Shown one piece after another: positions 6,733-14,140 of a stretch of 17,966 nucleotides of DNA; within the stretch, counting starts at the first letter, position 1; every line of letters begins with the position of its first letter. This DNA is from CAUZEO01 sp963578625 (GTDB lineage Bacteria > Verrucomicrobiota > Kiritimatiellia > SLOV01): NCBI GenBank assembly GCA_963578625.1, contig CAUZEO010000064.1, positions 1 through 17,966 on the forward strand. Reading direction: 5' to 3'. The notes under the pieces were generated by a model, which saw only the letters and a list, made by a program, of their open reading frames with translations, ran no database searches and was not told where the DNA came from. Both the position numbers and the translations under genes were made by a program.

Positions 6733-8747
6733 CGTTCTGCTCCTTGTGCGACCCGTTGCATGCTAACGGGAAGTGTTACCACTACCTGGGTACCCCTCGG
6801 CGCGGTTTCGATCTCAATGCTACCGTTGTGATCGATGGCGATGCGCTTGGCAATCGGCAACCCAAGTCCCATTCCGCGTGGCTTCGATGTACAAAACGGA
6901 GAAAACACCTTGTCGCGAAATTCCACGGGGATGCCTGGGCCGTTATCTGTGATTGTGACTACGACCGCATCAACCCCTTTGCCTTTTCGGTGCTTGACGC
7001 TGATGTCGATTTTCGAATCACCCTGATCGTAGGTTGCCTCGAAAGCGTTCGTGATCAGGCTCGAAAAACATTCCGTAAGCGCCTTGGTGTCACCTTCGAT
7101 GGCCGCAAGACCCGGATCGAAAAAGGTGTTGATGGAGATTCCGTCGGTGTGTTCGTGTTCCAGGGCCTTACTGATGCCCTTTTCCAATACTTCTTCTATT
7201 TGGAGGCTGGAAAATCGAAGTTTAGGCGGGTTCGCGAAATCGTTGATCTGCTCGATGATTCGGTTCAGTTTATCGACTTCCTGGCTGACGATGGTCCCGA
7301 ATTCACTGCGGAACTCCTCGTCCTCGTATCGTTCAGGCAGTAGTTGCGCGAAAGTTTTGATTGCGACCAATGGATTCCGTACTTCGTGTGACATGCTTGC
7401 GGCGAGGTCGTTCCAGAAGCTGGCGCGTTCCACCTGCTCCTGCTTCTTTTCCAGTTGGCGCTTTTCAGTCACATCATGAATCATGGCCACTGCACCCAGA
7501 CAGGCATCCCCATCCATGAGCCGGTGCGCCTCAACGACGAGCACGTGGTTGGAGCGGTAGTCCATCCACTCTTTCGGCGCCACGGTAGGGGAGAACCGAA
7601 CAGCCCGTAGCAGCACATCGGCGATACGGCTTCCCAACCGGGCGACCTGCTGATTCAGAACGCTGGAAGCCTTCACGTTCAGGCACTGTTGGGCCGCCTC
7701 GTTGACGGTTCGCACATACCCGTTGGTGTCAATGCTCACGATGCCGGTGGGGATGGACTGCAGCAGCGTTTCCGCCATCGTTTTTTGAAGGGCGATTTCT
7801 TCGTACAGCAGGGCGTTTTCGATCGTAGTGGTGATCTGCTCCGCCATCACAACCAGTTGTTCCAGGTCGTGATAGTCGAAGGGCAGCCCCGTTCCGCGAT
7901 TGCCGAGAAACATCCAGCCCAGTAATTTGGTTCGGCCCTGAAGGGGGAGGATGACTTCGGCCCCGACGCCATCCAGTTCCTGCTTCAGCATCATCCGGGT
8001 GCTGTATTCCGGAATGTGGTCCAGGTTGCCGCGGGTGATCTGGCACCCCTGCGTTCGCAGCCAGTGCACCAGCGCCTCGTCATCGTCGTATGTGACCTCA
8101 TGCGTATCTTCCATGCACCGGATTCCGGCGTACATGACGTAGGTCGAGTCTCCTCGAGCCTTACAGAAAATTCCGGCACGCGATACGAGTGCGGAACTGG
8201 CAACACTCTCCACGATATTCTCCATTAGTGCCTGGAGATTGTTGATATGCCGAAAACTTTTGGAAAACGGTGCGCCTGCCTGGGATCGCGATGATTTTGC
8301 CGCCTGCGCCGCGGATGCAGGGGCGGGTAGCGCAGAAGCCGACCTGCTCACCTGGTCTCGAAGGCTGGCGTTTTCGATCTGTAATTGGAGGAACCGGTAA
8401 GCGCGTTTCAATAGCGCCTGGAACCGGGTCCGCACCAGGGGGATTTCCTCGGTCGCATAGACGCCCTGGCGTTCAGCTTCCAGCATGGGCTCCGAGCGAG
8501 GAACGCCCAGCGCGATTACCGCGATATCGTGGCGGTTGGATACCACTTCTCCACAGGAGGATAGGGCATTTTCCACCCGGAGATCGATGACCAGCACGAA
8601 GTGAGTCAATTGGTGAAGCTGGGCATCCAGCCGCTCAATCGAATCAACCTGCCGGACTCGCATGGATTCCACGGCATAGGCCTCAATCTGTTTCAGAAGA
8701 TCATCGTCCCGGGAATAGAGGACGCATACTGATGAGCTTTGTCTCAT
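6729..8747 (-). CDS. Soluble sensor histidine kinase: degenerate receiver - GAF - PAS - HisKA - HATPase
   Basis: This 672-residue kinase has no membrane segment. Residues 1-125 fold-match a receiver: strands VCVLY and FVLVIDL with Asp55, then IAVIAL, but no conserved Lys and no Thr/Ser switch residue. An Ala/Ser-rich linker (about 134-160) leads to a GAF domain (about 165-315) and a PAS-like domain (about 322-428). The HisKA domain has His454 in SMSHEVRNPL. The ATPase has the N-box Asn567, G1 DNGPG (601-605) and G2 GMGLGL (625-630). All residues needed for autophosphorylation are present. An AGGAGG at 8755-8760, seven bases before the ATG, lies inside the end of the previous kinase gene, and the two genes overlap as ATGA. 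The regulator gene follows with the same overlap, so the three are made together. Confidence 0.92.
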   Translation of the reverse strand: MRQSSSVCVLYSRDDDLLKQIEAYAVESMRVRQVDSIERLDAQLHQLTHFVLVIDLRVENALSSCGEVVSNRHDIAVIALGVPRSEPMLEAERQGVYATEEIPLVRTRFQALLKRAYRFLQLQIENASLRDQVSRSASALPAPASAAQAAKSSRSQAGAPFSKSFRHINNLQALMENIVESVASSALVSRAGIFCKARGDSTYVMYAGIRCMEDTHEVTYDDDEALVHWLRTQGCQITRGNLDHIPEYSTRMMLKQELDGVGAEVILPLQGRTKLLGWMFLGNRGTGLPFDYHDLEQLVVMAEQITTTIENALLYEEIALQKTMAETLLQSIPTGIVSIDTNGYVRTVNEAAQQCLNVKASSVLNQQVARLGSRIADVLLRAVRFSPTVAPKEWMDYRSNHVLVVEAHRLMDGDACLGAVAMIHDVTEKRQLEKKQEQVERASFWNDLAASMSHEVRNPLVAIKTFAQLLPERYEDEEFRSEFGTIVSQEVDKLNRIIEQINDFANPPKLRFSSLQIEEVLEKGISKALEHEHTDGISINTFFDPGLAAIEGDTKALTECFSSLITNAFEATYDQGDSKIDISVKHRKGKGVDAVVVTITDNGPGIPVEFRDKVFSPFCTSKPRGMGLGLPIAKRIAIDHNGSIEIETAPRGTQVVVTLPVSMQRVAQGAER

Positions 8748-11248
8748 GCGAGGACCTCCTTGGAGGTAAGCGGGAAGAAGAGGTGGAAGGTCGTTCCCAC
8801 GTCCGGCTGGCTTTCCACATCGACGAGTCCATTGTGCTCTTTAATGATCCCGTGGGCGATCGAGAGACCGAGTCCGGTCCCATGAGATTTTGTGGTAAAG
8901 AACGGGTCAAACACCTGGCTGATCGATTCCTTGGAAATTCCGCAGCCGGTGTCTCTAACCATGAGATGGATGTAGCCGGTCTCAAAATCGTCGCTCGCTT
9001 GCTCCCGGACGTGCCACGGAGGTTCCTCGTGATCGGTTAACACCGTCAGAGTTCCGCCAGGCCCCATGGAATCCACCGCATTAAACATGAGGTTGATGAG
9101 GGCCTGGTCCAGAAGATTCTCATCCGCCTCGATGAAGGTGTCTCCGGTTCCCAGGGATAGTTCGAATTGGATATTTTTCAGTTTCATCTGTTCCTGCATC
9201 AGGCAGATCGAATTCTCGATAATGGCATCCAGCGAACCGGCTGTGAGATTCGCCTTGGCGGGCCGCGCGAAGTGGAGGAGTTGGTTGACAATGCGGTCGA
9301 TCCGTTGCACCTCCTGGCTGACCAGCCCGGCAAACGTATCCCGGAAATCGGCGTCCTGGTATCGCTCCGGCAGCAGTTCGGCAAACGTTTTGATGGTGAC
9401 CAGTGGATTCTTGATTTCGTGCGCCATGCCCGCGGACAAGGTGCCGATACTGGCCAGCCGATCTGATCTTCGCACCAGCAATTCCAGCTTTTTGCGTGCA
9501 GTCAGGTCGGAAACCACGAGAAGGGCGCCGAGCGGATCGCCGTGAGCGCTGTGGAACAGCGAACTGCCCATTCGAATGGGAGTCAGCTCATCATCATTCT
9601 GCGAAAGAATCGCCTCTTGGTCCGTCACCTGTACGCCGGACTGAAGCGTCAGTCGAAGTGTATCCGCAAAAATTTGAGGCATGCAGGAGAGCGGCTTTCC
9701 AAGAATGTTGTTTCCGACCGTTCCCGTGATGCGCTGAGCCTCGCGATTGAACACGGTGACCTCGCCTTCGCGGTTGACCGCGATCACGCCGCTCACCAGG
9801 TTGTCGACAAGGATGTCGTTGTAAATCCTGTTGTTTTCTACTTCAGTGTAAAGATTGGCGTTTTCTAGGGCCACGGCGAGCTGATTGGAGAGGATTTGTA
9901 AAGCGTCCTGCTCGGACGAACTGTAAATGCGGCCAGACAACCGGGGCCCGAGAAGAATACTCCCCAGGAGCCGCCCTTTGAAAAAGATGCCGATTGCGAG
10001 TTGCACTCCGTACTCATCCATGGTCTGGGAAACGCTTCGAAGCGAGGCCGTGGGGCGCATCCTGCGCAGAGAGTCCCTGGTAAGCGGCTCCTGATGATGA
10101 ACCAGGTGGCGGACCAATGAGTTTGATGAATCGAGTTGGATTGTATTCGCGCGGCTCGGGCCGCTCGGTGGAATCCACTCACTCAAGATATCCCGATCGA
10201 CCAGGAGGATCTTACTTCGCTCCGCGTCGATACCCGACTGGTCGAGAATCTTGACGAAGCGCTGGAGGATGGCATCGGTCGTCGATATCGCGGCGAAGAT
10301 CTCTTTGGCCTGGTCGGCGATTTTCCGGATATCGGTGGAACCCGGATTGATAAACAGACGGCGGGAGAATTCCTGCAAAACGCCATTCACGGGCGACATC
10401 GAGAACGCGAGAGTGACCGCCGCCAGCAGGTGGGGGATGAGATCGCCGTCAACAAATGAGCCCATCATCAGCCTTGAAACGAAAAAAATGAGAGCGTATA
10501 GCGTCGAGAGGTATCCCGCGAGAAGCCCGTACGCCGTAAATCGCTGCAGCAAGTTGGATACCGAAAGGATTCGCTGCGTAGCGATGCCGTAGAGGATAAT
10601 AAGGTTCATCGGGATCGTACCCAGCGGGCCGAACGGCAGGGTGTTGAAATCTTTCAACAACAACGGCACCGCCAGTGATAGGACGGTTGCAACGACGAGG
10701 CAGGATGCCAGGCCCAGCATGGCGTACTGTAATTCGGCCTTCTGAACGCCGGTCAGCTTGCGGAGTTTCCTTACGAAATAGCCGAGCGTAATGAAGAAGC
10801 AGAGGATGACATACCCATTGACAATGTGGAAACCCACCGCACCAATGGGTACCGGAAACGGATTTTCCGCGTCCGGCATCGTTACCCCTGAGATGAAAAA
10901 CGGCGCAAACGAGAGCAATCCGAAAATCTGGGTGAGAACGATAGGATAGAAGGCCCGCCTGAAAACGGTTCTGAACTTCGTGTCGCCCGAAGAGATTGAG
11001 ATGCACAGCAGCTGGAAGGCCACCAGGAAAAAGGCCGCGACGTAGGACGCGATGCGCATGAACATCATCGCATTTTCCGGAGTGGTGGAGGTCACGATCA
11101 GGTAGACGCTCATCGGCCAGCAGCCCATTGCCACCGCGAAGAGAGAAAACATCATGTTCTGCAGTCGGTGGCGATTGGACAGAAAGCCGCCGGCCGCGAT
11201 CAACATGTTCGCGATAAACGCAAAAAGTAGTAGGGAGGTTGTCCCCAA
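8744..11248 (-). CDS. Membrane sensor histidine kinase: multi-TM - GAF - PAS - HisKA - HATPase
   Basis: This 834-residue kinase starts with about eight hydrophobic helices (to about residue 292; the first at 3-20), resembling the 7TM/8TM input modules of PrsK-like kinases. A GAF domain (about 310-465) and a PAS domain (about 475-585) follow. His610 lies in GMAHEIKNPL, the N-box Asn723 in LMFNAVDS, G1 DTGCG at 766-770 and G2 GTGLGL at 790-795. It therefore should sense a membrane or periplasmic cue and phosphorylate a response regulator, most likely the one encoded two genes on. The start is a TTG at 11246-11248, four bases after the ketosynthase stop. It is chosen because the first helix begins immediately, and there is no upstream ATG or strong Shine-Dalgarno. 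Its phosphoacceptor region is strikingly like that of the next kinase. Confidence 0.92.
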   Translation of the reverse strand: MGTTSLLLFAFIANMLIAAGGFLSNRHRLQNMMFSLFAVAMGCWPMSVYLIVTSTTPENAMMFMRIASYVAAFFLVAFQLLCISISSGDTKFRTVFRRAFYPIVLTQIFGLLSFAPFFISGVTMPDAENPFPVPIGAVGFHIVNGYVILCFFITLGYFVRKLRKLTGVQKAELQYAMLGLASCLVVATVLSLAVPLLLKDFNTLPFGPLGTIPMNLIILYGIATQRILSVSNLLQRFTAYGLLAGYLSTLYALIFFVSRLMMGSFVDGDLIPHLLAAVTLAFSMSPVNGVLQEFSRRLFINPGSTDIRKIADQAKEIFAAISTTDAILQRFVKILDQSGIDAERSKILLVDRDILSEWIPPSGPSRANTIQLDSSNSLVRHLVHHQEPLTRDSLRRMRPTASLRSVSQTMDEYGVQLAIGIFFKGRLLGSILLGPRLSGRIYSSSEQDALQILSNQLAVALENANLYTEVENNRIYNDILVDNLVSGVIAVNREGEVTVFNREAQRITGTVGNNILGKPLSCMPQIFADTLRLTLQSGVQVTDQEAILSQNDDELTPIRMGSSLFHSAHGDPLGALLVVSDLTARKKLELLVRRSDRLASIGTLSAGMAHEIKNPLVTIKTFAELLPERYQDADFRDTFAGLVSQEVQRIDRIVNQLLHFARPAKANLTAGSLDAIIENSICLMQEQMKLKNIQFELSLGTGDTFIEADENLLDQALINLMFNAVDSMGPGGTLTVLTDHEEPPWHVREQASDDFETGYIHLMVRDTGCGISKESISQVFDPFFTTKSHGTGLGLSIAHGIIKEHNGLVDVESQPDVGTTFHLFFPLTSKEVLA

Positions 11249-11252
11249 GGAA

Positions 11253-12458
11253 TCAGCTCGCTTTCTTCAGGATCATGCTCGCATTGCCCCGGCCGATCCC
11301 ATGTGCATTGATGAGCATGCGGGATACGTCGGCAAAGCGCGGGGTAAGAGGGATGTAGTCCAGATCGCAGTGTTCGTCAGGCAGTTCGAGATTTGCGGTG
11401 GGCGGAAGCATCTGGTGTTTCAGTGTAAGTGCGCCGGCAATAACCTGGTGCGCGCCGCCCGCGCCCATGGGGCAGCCTGTGACGCCCTTGATGGAGCTGA
11501 TGGGTACTTCGTAGGCACGATCCTGGAACACCTCTTTGATCATTTGTGTTTCGACGATGTCCATTTCACTATCGCTTGGACCGTGGGCGCTGATGAAATC
11601 GATCGATTCAGCCTGGGTTGCGCTGTTTACCATCGCGCCTTGCATGGCACGCAACATGCCGGTGCCTTCTTCGCCTTCGAGCGGATCAGCGCAGCCATTG
11701 TAGCCGAGTACTTCCGCATAGGTAGCGGCGCCGCGTGCTCGCGCGCGATCAAGGTTCTCTAAGACCACGATGCCGGCGCCTTCGGCCATCACGCCGCGGT
11801 CTCGGCGCTTGTCGAAGGGGCAGCTCGAGCGGTCTGGTTCGTCATTCATCGTGCTGCACTTCTTGCAGCGGAGCATGGTTTCAATGACATAGCGGGTGAT
11901 GGAAGCATCCGCGCCTCCCGCAAGGACGATATCCGCGTCTCCTGCTCGAATCATCGACGATGCCAGTGCGATCGCGTCGAGGCCCGACACACATGCGTTG
12001 GAGACCGTGATGAGTTTTGCCTGAATGTCGTAGAGATAGCCGATCGCGGATGCGGCGGCGTTTGGCAACGATGCGCTGGAGGTGAATGGGCTGGGGCTTT
12101 TTCCGAGAACATCCATGGAACTGGTGCACACGCCCAGCACGACGGGAAGCGTTTCTTGTGATCGCAACTCGGCCGGTGAGATCCTCGCGTCTTGCAGCGC
12201 TTCCTGGGCGGCGACCACTGCAAGCTGTGCAGAACGAGCCATTCGCTTAGGGCGCATCGTCGAGTCAAGATGATCGCATGGATTGAAATCGGGAACCTCT
12301 CCCGCAACCCGGCACGGAAGATCATCCGCGTCGAATAACGTGATGGGACCAATCCCGCTCGCACCCGCAAGAAGCGTGCGCCAAAACTCGTCTCGACCCT
12401 TGCCGTTCGCAGCAAGAATTCCGACTCCACTGATTACAACCCGTCCAAGATAACTCAT
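11253..12458 (-). CDS. FabF-like beta-ketoacyl-ACP synthase with altered catalytic residues
   Basis: This 401-residue condensing enzyme of the KAS II family normally joins malonyl-ACP to an acyl chain. The nucleophile Cys156 is present in SNACVSGLDA, the first His (292) in SAHGPSD (usually NAHGTST), and the conserved Lys324 in SSIKG. The second catalytic His, expected in the TGH motif, is Cys329 (TGCPMGAGG). The glycine loop usually NSFGFGGTN reads NAHGIGRGN, and DGFVMGEG reads DRGVMAEG. It may therefore not do ordinary elongation. I start at ATG 12456-12458 with GAGG five bases upstream, rather than the GTG 27 bases earlier. It heads the kinase operon with a 4-base gap to the membrane kinase. 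No acyl carrier protein gene is nearby. Confidence 0.88.
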   Translation of the reverse strand: MSYLGRVVISGVGILAANGKGRDEFWRTLLAGASGIGPITLFDADDLPCRVAGEVPDFNPCDHLDSTMRPKRMARSAQLAVVAAQEALQDARISPAELRSQETLPVVLGVCTSSMDVLGKSPSPFTSSASLPNAAASAIGYLYDIQAKLITVSNACVSGLDAIALASSMIRAGDADIVLAGGADASITRYVIETMLRCKKCSTMNDEPDRSSCPFDKRRDRGVMAEGAGIVVLENLDRARARGAATYAEVLGYNGCADPLEGEEGTGMLRAMQGAMVNSATQAESIDFISAHGPSDSEMDIVETQMIKEVFQDRAYEVPISSIKGVTGCPMGAGGAHQVIAGALTLKHQMLPPTANLELPDEHCDLDYIPLTPRFADVSRMLINAHGIGRGNASMILKKAS

Positions 12459-12467
12459 TGTCGCCTC

Positions 12468-12510
12468 GTACAAATTTGCCCACACAATAGTTTAACGTTC
12501 AAATTTGTAC
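12468..12510. repeat. Perfect 11-bp inverted repeat, likely operator or enhancer
   Basis: GTACAAATTTG at 12468-12478 and its exact reverse complement CAAATTTGTAC at 12500-12510 are separated by 21 bp. Their centres are 32 bp apart, about three helical turns, so both half-sites face the same side of the DNA. The right half lies in the spacer of the predicted minus-strand promoter and the left half next to the ketosynthase Shine-Dalgarno. The expected transcript begins between the halves, so this is a DNA site rather than an RNA hairpin. Confidence 0.6.
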
Positions 12511-12517
12511 AGAACAA
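12489..12517 (-). promoter_or_regulatory. Sigma-70-like promoter of the ketosynthase-kinase operon
   Basis: On the minus strand a -35-like TTGTTC (12512-12517) and a -10-like TAAACT (12489-12494) are separated by 17 bases. Transcription would begin near 12482, giving a leader of about 24 bases before the ATG. The inverted-repeat half-site sits in the spacer, consistent with regulation at this promoter. The -35 matches the consensus at 4 of 6 positions and the -10 also at 4, so this is a moderate call. Confidence 0.4.
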
Positions 12518-12528
12518 ATTGTTAAAAA

Positions 12529-12540
12529 ATCTGTTTATAA
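12529..12540 (+). repeat. 12-bp direct repeat, copy 1 (ATCTGTTTATAA)
   Basis: Identical to the copy at 12612-12623, 83 bp away in the same orientation. Both lie in the AT-rich part of the divergent regulatory region. Their role is unknown; a protein-binding site or a -10-like TATAA element are both possible. Confidence 0.5.
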
Positions 12541-12611
12541 GTTCTTGATAGCCTCCGGAAAGCCCTCTGCCCGCGCGGTTTCGAAAATGGATTAAATAGC
12601 CTTACATGCAG

Positions 12612-12623
12612 ATCTGTTTATAA
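12612..12623 (+). repeat. 12-bp direct repeat, copy 2 (ATCTGTTTATAA)
   Basis: Identical to 12529-12540. It ends six bases before the third GTACAAAT box at 12629, so it may belong to the same regulatory module. Confidence 0.5.
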
Positions 12624-12628
12624 CTTGT

Positions 12629-12672
12629 GTACAAATATGTTCATGGCTTCTGTCGGATGTTCATTTATGTGC
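12629..12672. promoter_or_regulatory. Degenerate second copy of the GTACAAAT operator, candidate upstream activating site
   Basis: GTACAAATATG at 12629-12639 matches the exact repeat at 10 of 11 bases. Twenty-two bases later CATTTATGTGC (12662-12672) matches the opposite half-site at 7 of 11. The architecture (centres 33 bp apart, inverted) therefore repeats that at 12468-12510. It lies roughly 90-135 bp before the start expected from the sigma-54 promoter, the usual place for an NtrC-type enhancer. Confidence 0.4.
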
Positions 12673-12736
12673 AGGTAAAAGCACCAAATATTGTGGTAGT
12701 TCGACGAGGCCATACAACATGTTTGAATTTGATTGA

Positions 12737-12752
12737 TGGCACAACTCGTGCT
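12737..12752 (+). promoter_or_regulatory. Sigma-54 (-24/-12) promoter of fadL and the receiver-kinase
   Basis: TGGCAC-N5-GTGCT matches the sigma-54 consensus TGGCAC-N5-TTGCW except for one base in the -12 box. The invariant GG and GC are present with exactly ten bases between them. Transcription would begin near 12763, giving a leader of about 74 bases before the fadL ATG. It is the only convincing -24/-12 element I found in the gene-free stretches of the window, and the nearby operon encodes a sigma-54 activator. Confidence 0.65.
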
Positions 12753-12820
12753 GCCTCGTCCCAGGTTGTTTTGTGCAGGCGGGGTGAACGGTACAGGCGA
12801 GACAAATTCTCCCGGATGGG

Positions 12821-12828
12821 AGGAGGAG
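12821..12828 (+). promoter_or_regulatory. Ribosome-binding site that fixes the fadL start
   Basis: AGGAGGAG eight bases before ATG 12837. It settles the start against the open frame that continues upstream to 12627, whose extra residues do not look like coding sequence and would hide the signal peptide. Confidence 0.75.
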
Positions 12829-12836
12829 AGAGTAGT

Positions 12837-14138
12837 ATGAGGGAAAGAGAGTTGTGGATGGCGGTACGTGCCTGGTCCAGCCGGGTATTGGTGCTCTGCG
12901 GGTTGTGTTTGTGCCTGGAGAGCGTGTTGGCAAATGGATTTCGAAATCCACCTGAGGGTGCCGCGGCACTAGGCCGAACGGGTGGAAAGATAGCCCTGAC
13001 GGAAGACGCTTCGGCGGTTTCACACAATCCCGCGAACGTGGCATTGATTCCGACGAAAGACTATGTCGAGTCCCTGACCATCATTCTGGCGGAAACGGAG
13101 TTCACTTCCAAGGACGGCAGGCATGGTGAAACCTCGGGGGATGTGGCCTGGATTCCCACCGTGTTTTTCACCAGTCCGGCCACCGTGATGGGAAAGGACG
13201 TTTTCCTGGGCATCGGACTGACGTCGCCGTGGGGGCAATCCACCGAGTGGGATGAACACGGCCCGTTCGAGTTCGTGGCGCCGCATTTCGCCGAGCTCCG
13301 AACCATTGCACTGACGCCCACCGTGTCGTTCAAGGCCTCTGAGAAGGTCCTGATCGGGCTGGGTCTGGACGTCGCCTATTCGGACGTCACCTTAAATCAG
13401 CGCTATGCCTGGGGCACGGTAACCGGCGACCCTTCCACGCCGCCGGGCAACGTAAGCCTCGAAGGAGACGGCGTCGGCGTCGGCGGTCGATTCGGCATTA
13501 CCTGGCTCATGACGGATTCTCAACGTCTTGCGTTCACTGCGCGCACGCGCATGAATGTGGACTATGATGGCAATACCAAGGTCTTGGGTATTCCGTCCCC
13601 GGCTGAATTGCCCGGACCGCTCGGCGCCATTGTCACGCCTCGAAGTAATTTCGAAACCGAAATCGACTTCCCCGCGATGCTTGCACTCGGCTACGGAATC
13701 AAGGTGGATGAAAAACTCCGGATCGGCGTGGATTTCGAATGGATTGAGTTTTCCTCCTTTGATCAGTTGCCCCTCAATCTGGGCAATAACAGCGTTCTCC
13801 TTCCGTTTGAAAGCGTTCCGGAAAATTGGGACGATACCATCACGATTGGCTTCGGCGTGGAATATGACGCGTCAGATACGATCGTTCTTCGCGGAGGTTA
13901 CGTGTGGCTCGAGTCTCCCGTCCCTGAAGAAACCCTCGCCCCGACGTTGCCGGATACCGACCGACACCTCCTGTCGATCGGGCTCGGATACAAGTACAGG
14001 CAGCATACCTTCGACTTTGCCTACGCCCTGAGCTTCTACGACGATCTCGAGGTAACTACCAATCTGAACCCTGCCTACAACGGTGACTACGACGTCGATA
14101 GTCAACTCGTTCAACTCACGTATAACTACAGGTTTTAA
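12837..14138 (+). CDS. fadL: FadL/OmpP1/TodX-family outer-membrane hydrophobic-compound channel
   Basis: This 433-residue outer-membrane barrel takes up long-chain fatty acids or other hydrophobic molecules. A signal peptide spans about residues 1-32, with a basic start, a hydrophobic core LVLCGLCLCL and a likely cut after VLA. The mature N-terminus (NGFRNPPEGAAALGR, then DASAVSHNPANVA) matches the FadL hatch with its NPA motif. Alternating beta strands fill the rest, and the chain ends YNYRF with the terminal Phe recognised by the BAM machinery. The substrate cannot be told: family members carry fatty acids, toluene-like aromatics or alkanes. It lies behind a sigma-54 promoter, and the stop is two bases before the receiver-kinase gene, so the two are co-transcribed. 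Confidence 0.85.
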   Translation: MRERELWMAVRAWSSRVLVLCGLCLCLESVLANGFRNPPEGAAALGRTGGKIALTEDASAVSHNPANVALIPTKDYVESLTIILAETEFTSKDGRHGETSGDVAWIPTVFFTSPATVMGKDVFLGIGLTSPWGQSTEWDEHGPFEFVAPHFAELRTIALTPTVSFKASEKVLIGLGLDVAYSDVTLNQRYAWGTVTGDPSTPPGNVSLEGDGVGVGGRFGITWLMTDSQRLAFTARTRMNVDYDGNTKVLGIPSPAELPGPLGAIVTPRSNFETEIDFPAMLALGYGIKVDEKLRIGVDFEWIEFSSFDQLPLNLGNNSVLLPFESVPENWDDTITIGFGVEYDASDTIVLRGGYVWLESPVPEETLAPTLPDTDRHLLSIGLGYKYRQHTFDFAYALSFYDDLEVTTNLNPAYNGDYDVDSQLVQLTYNYRF

Positions 14139-14140
14139 TT

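Noticed and set aside
12547..12567. Possible minus-strand sigma-54 promoter before the ketosynthase gene (GGGCTT-N5-AGGCT)
   Set aside because: GG-N10-GC spacing is met, but the flanking bases fit poorly; the sigma-70-like element at 12489-12517 is better.
12627..12836. Upstream extension of the fadL reading frame from ATG 12627
   Set aside because: The extra 70 residues are unlike coding sequence, lie over the operators and sigma-54 promoter, and would bury the signal peptide. A strong ribosome-binding site supports ATG 12837.
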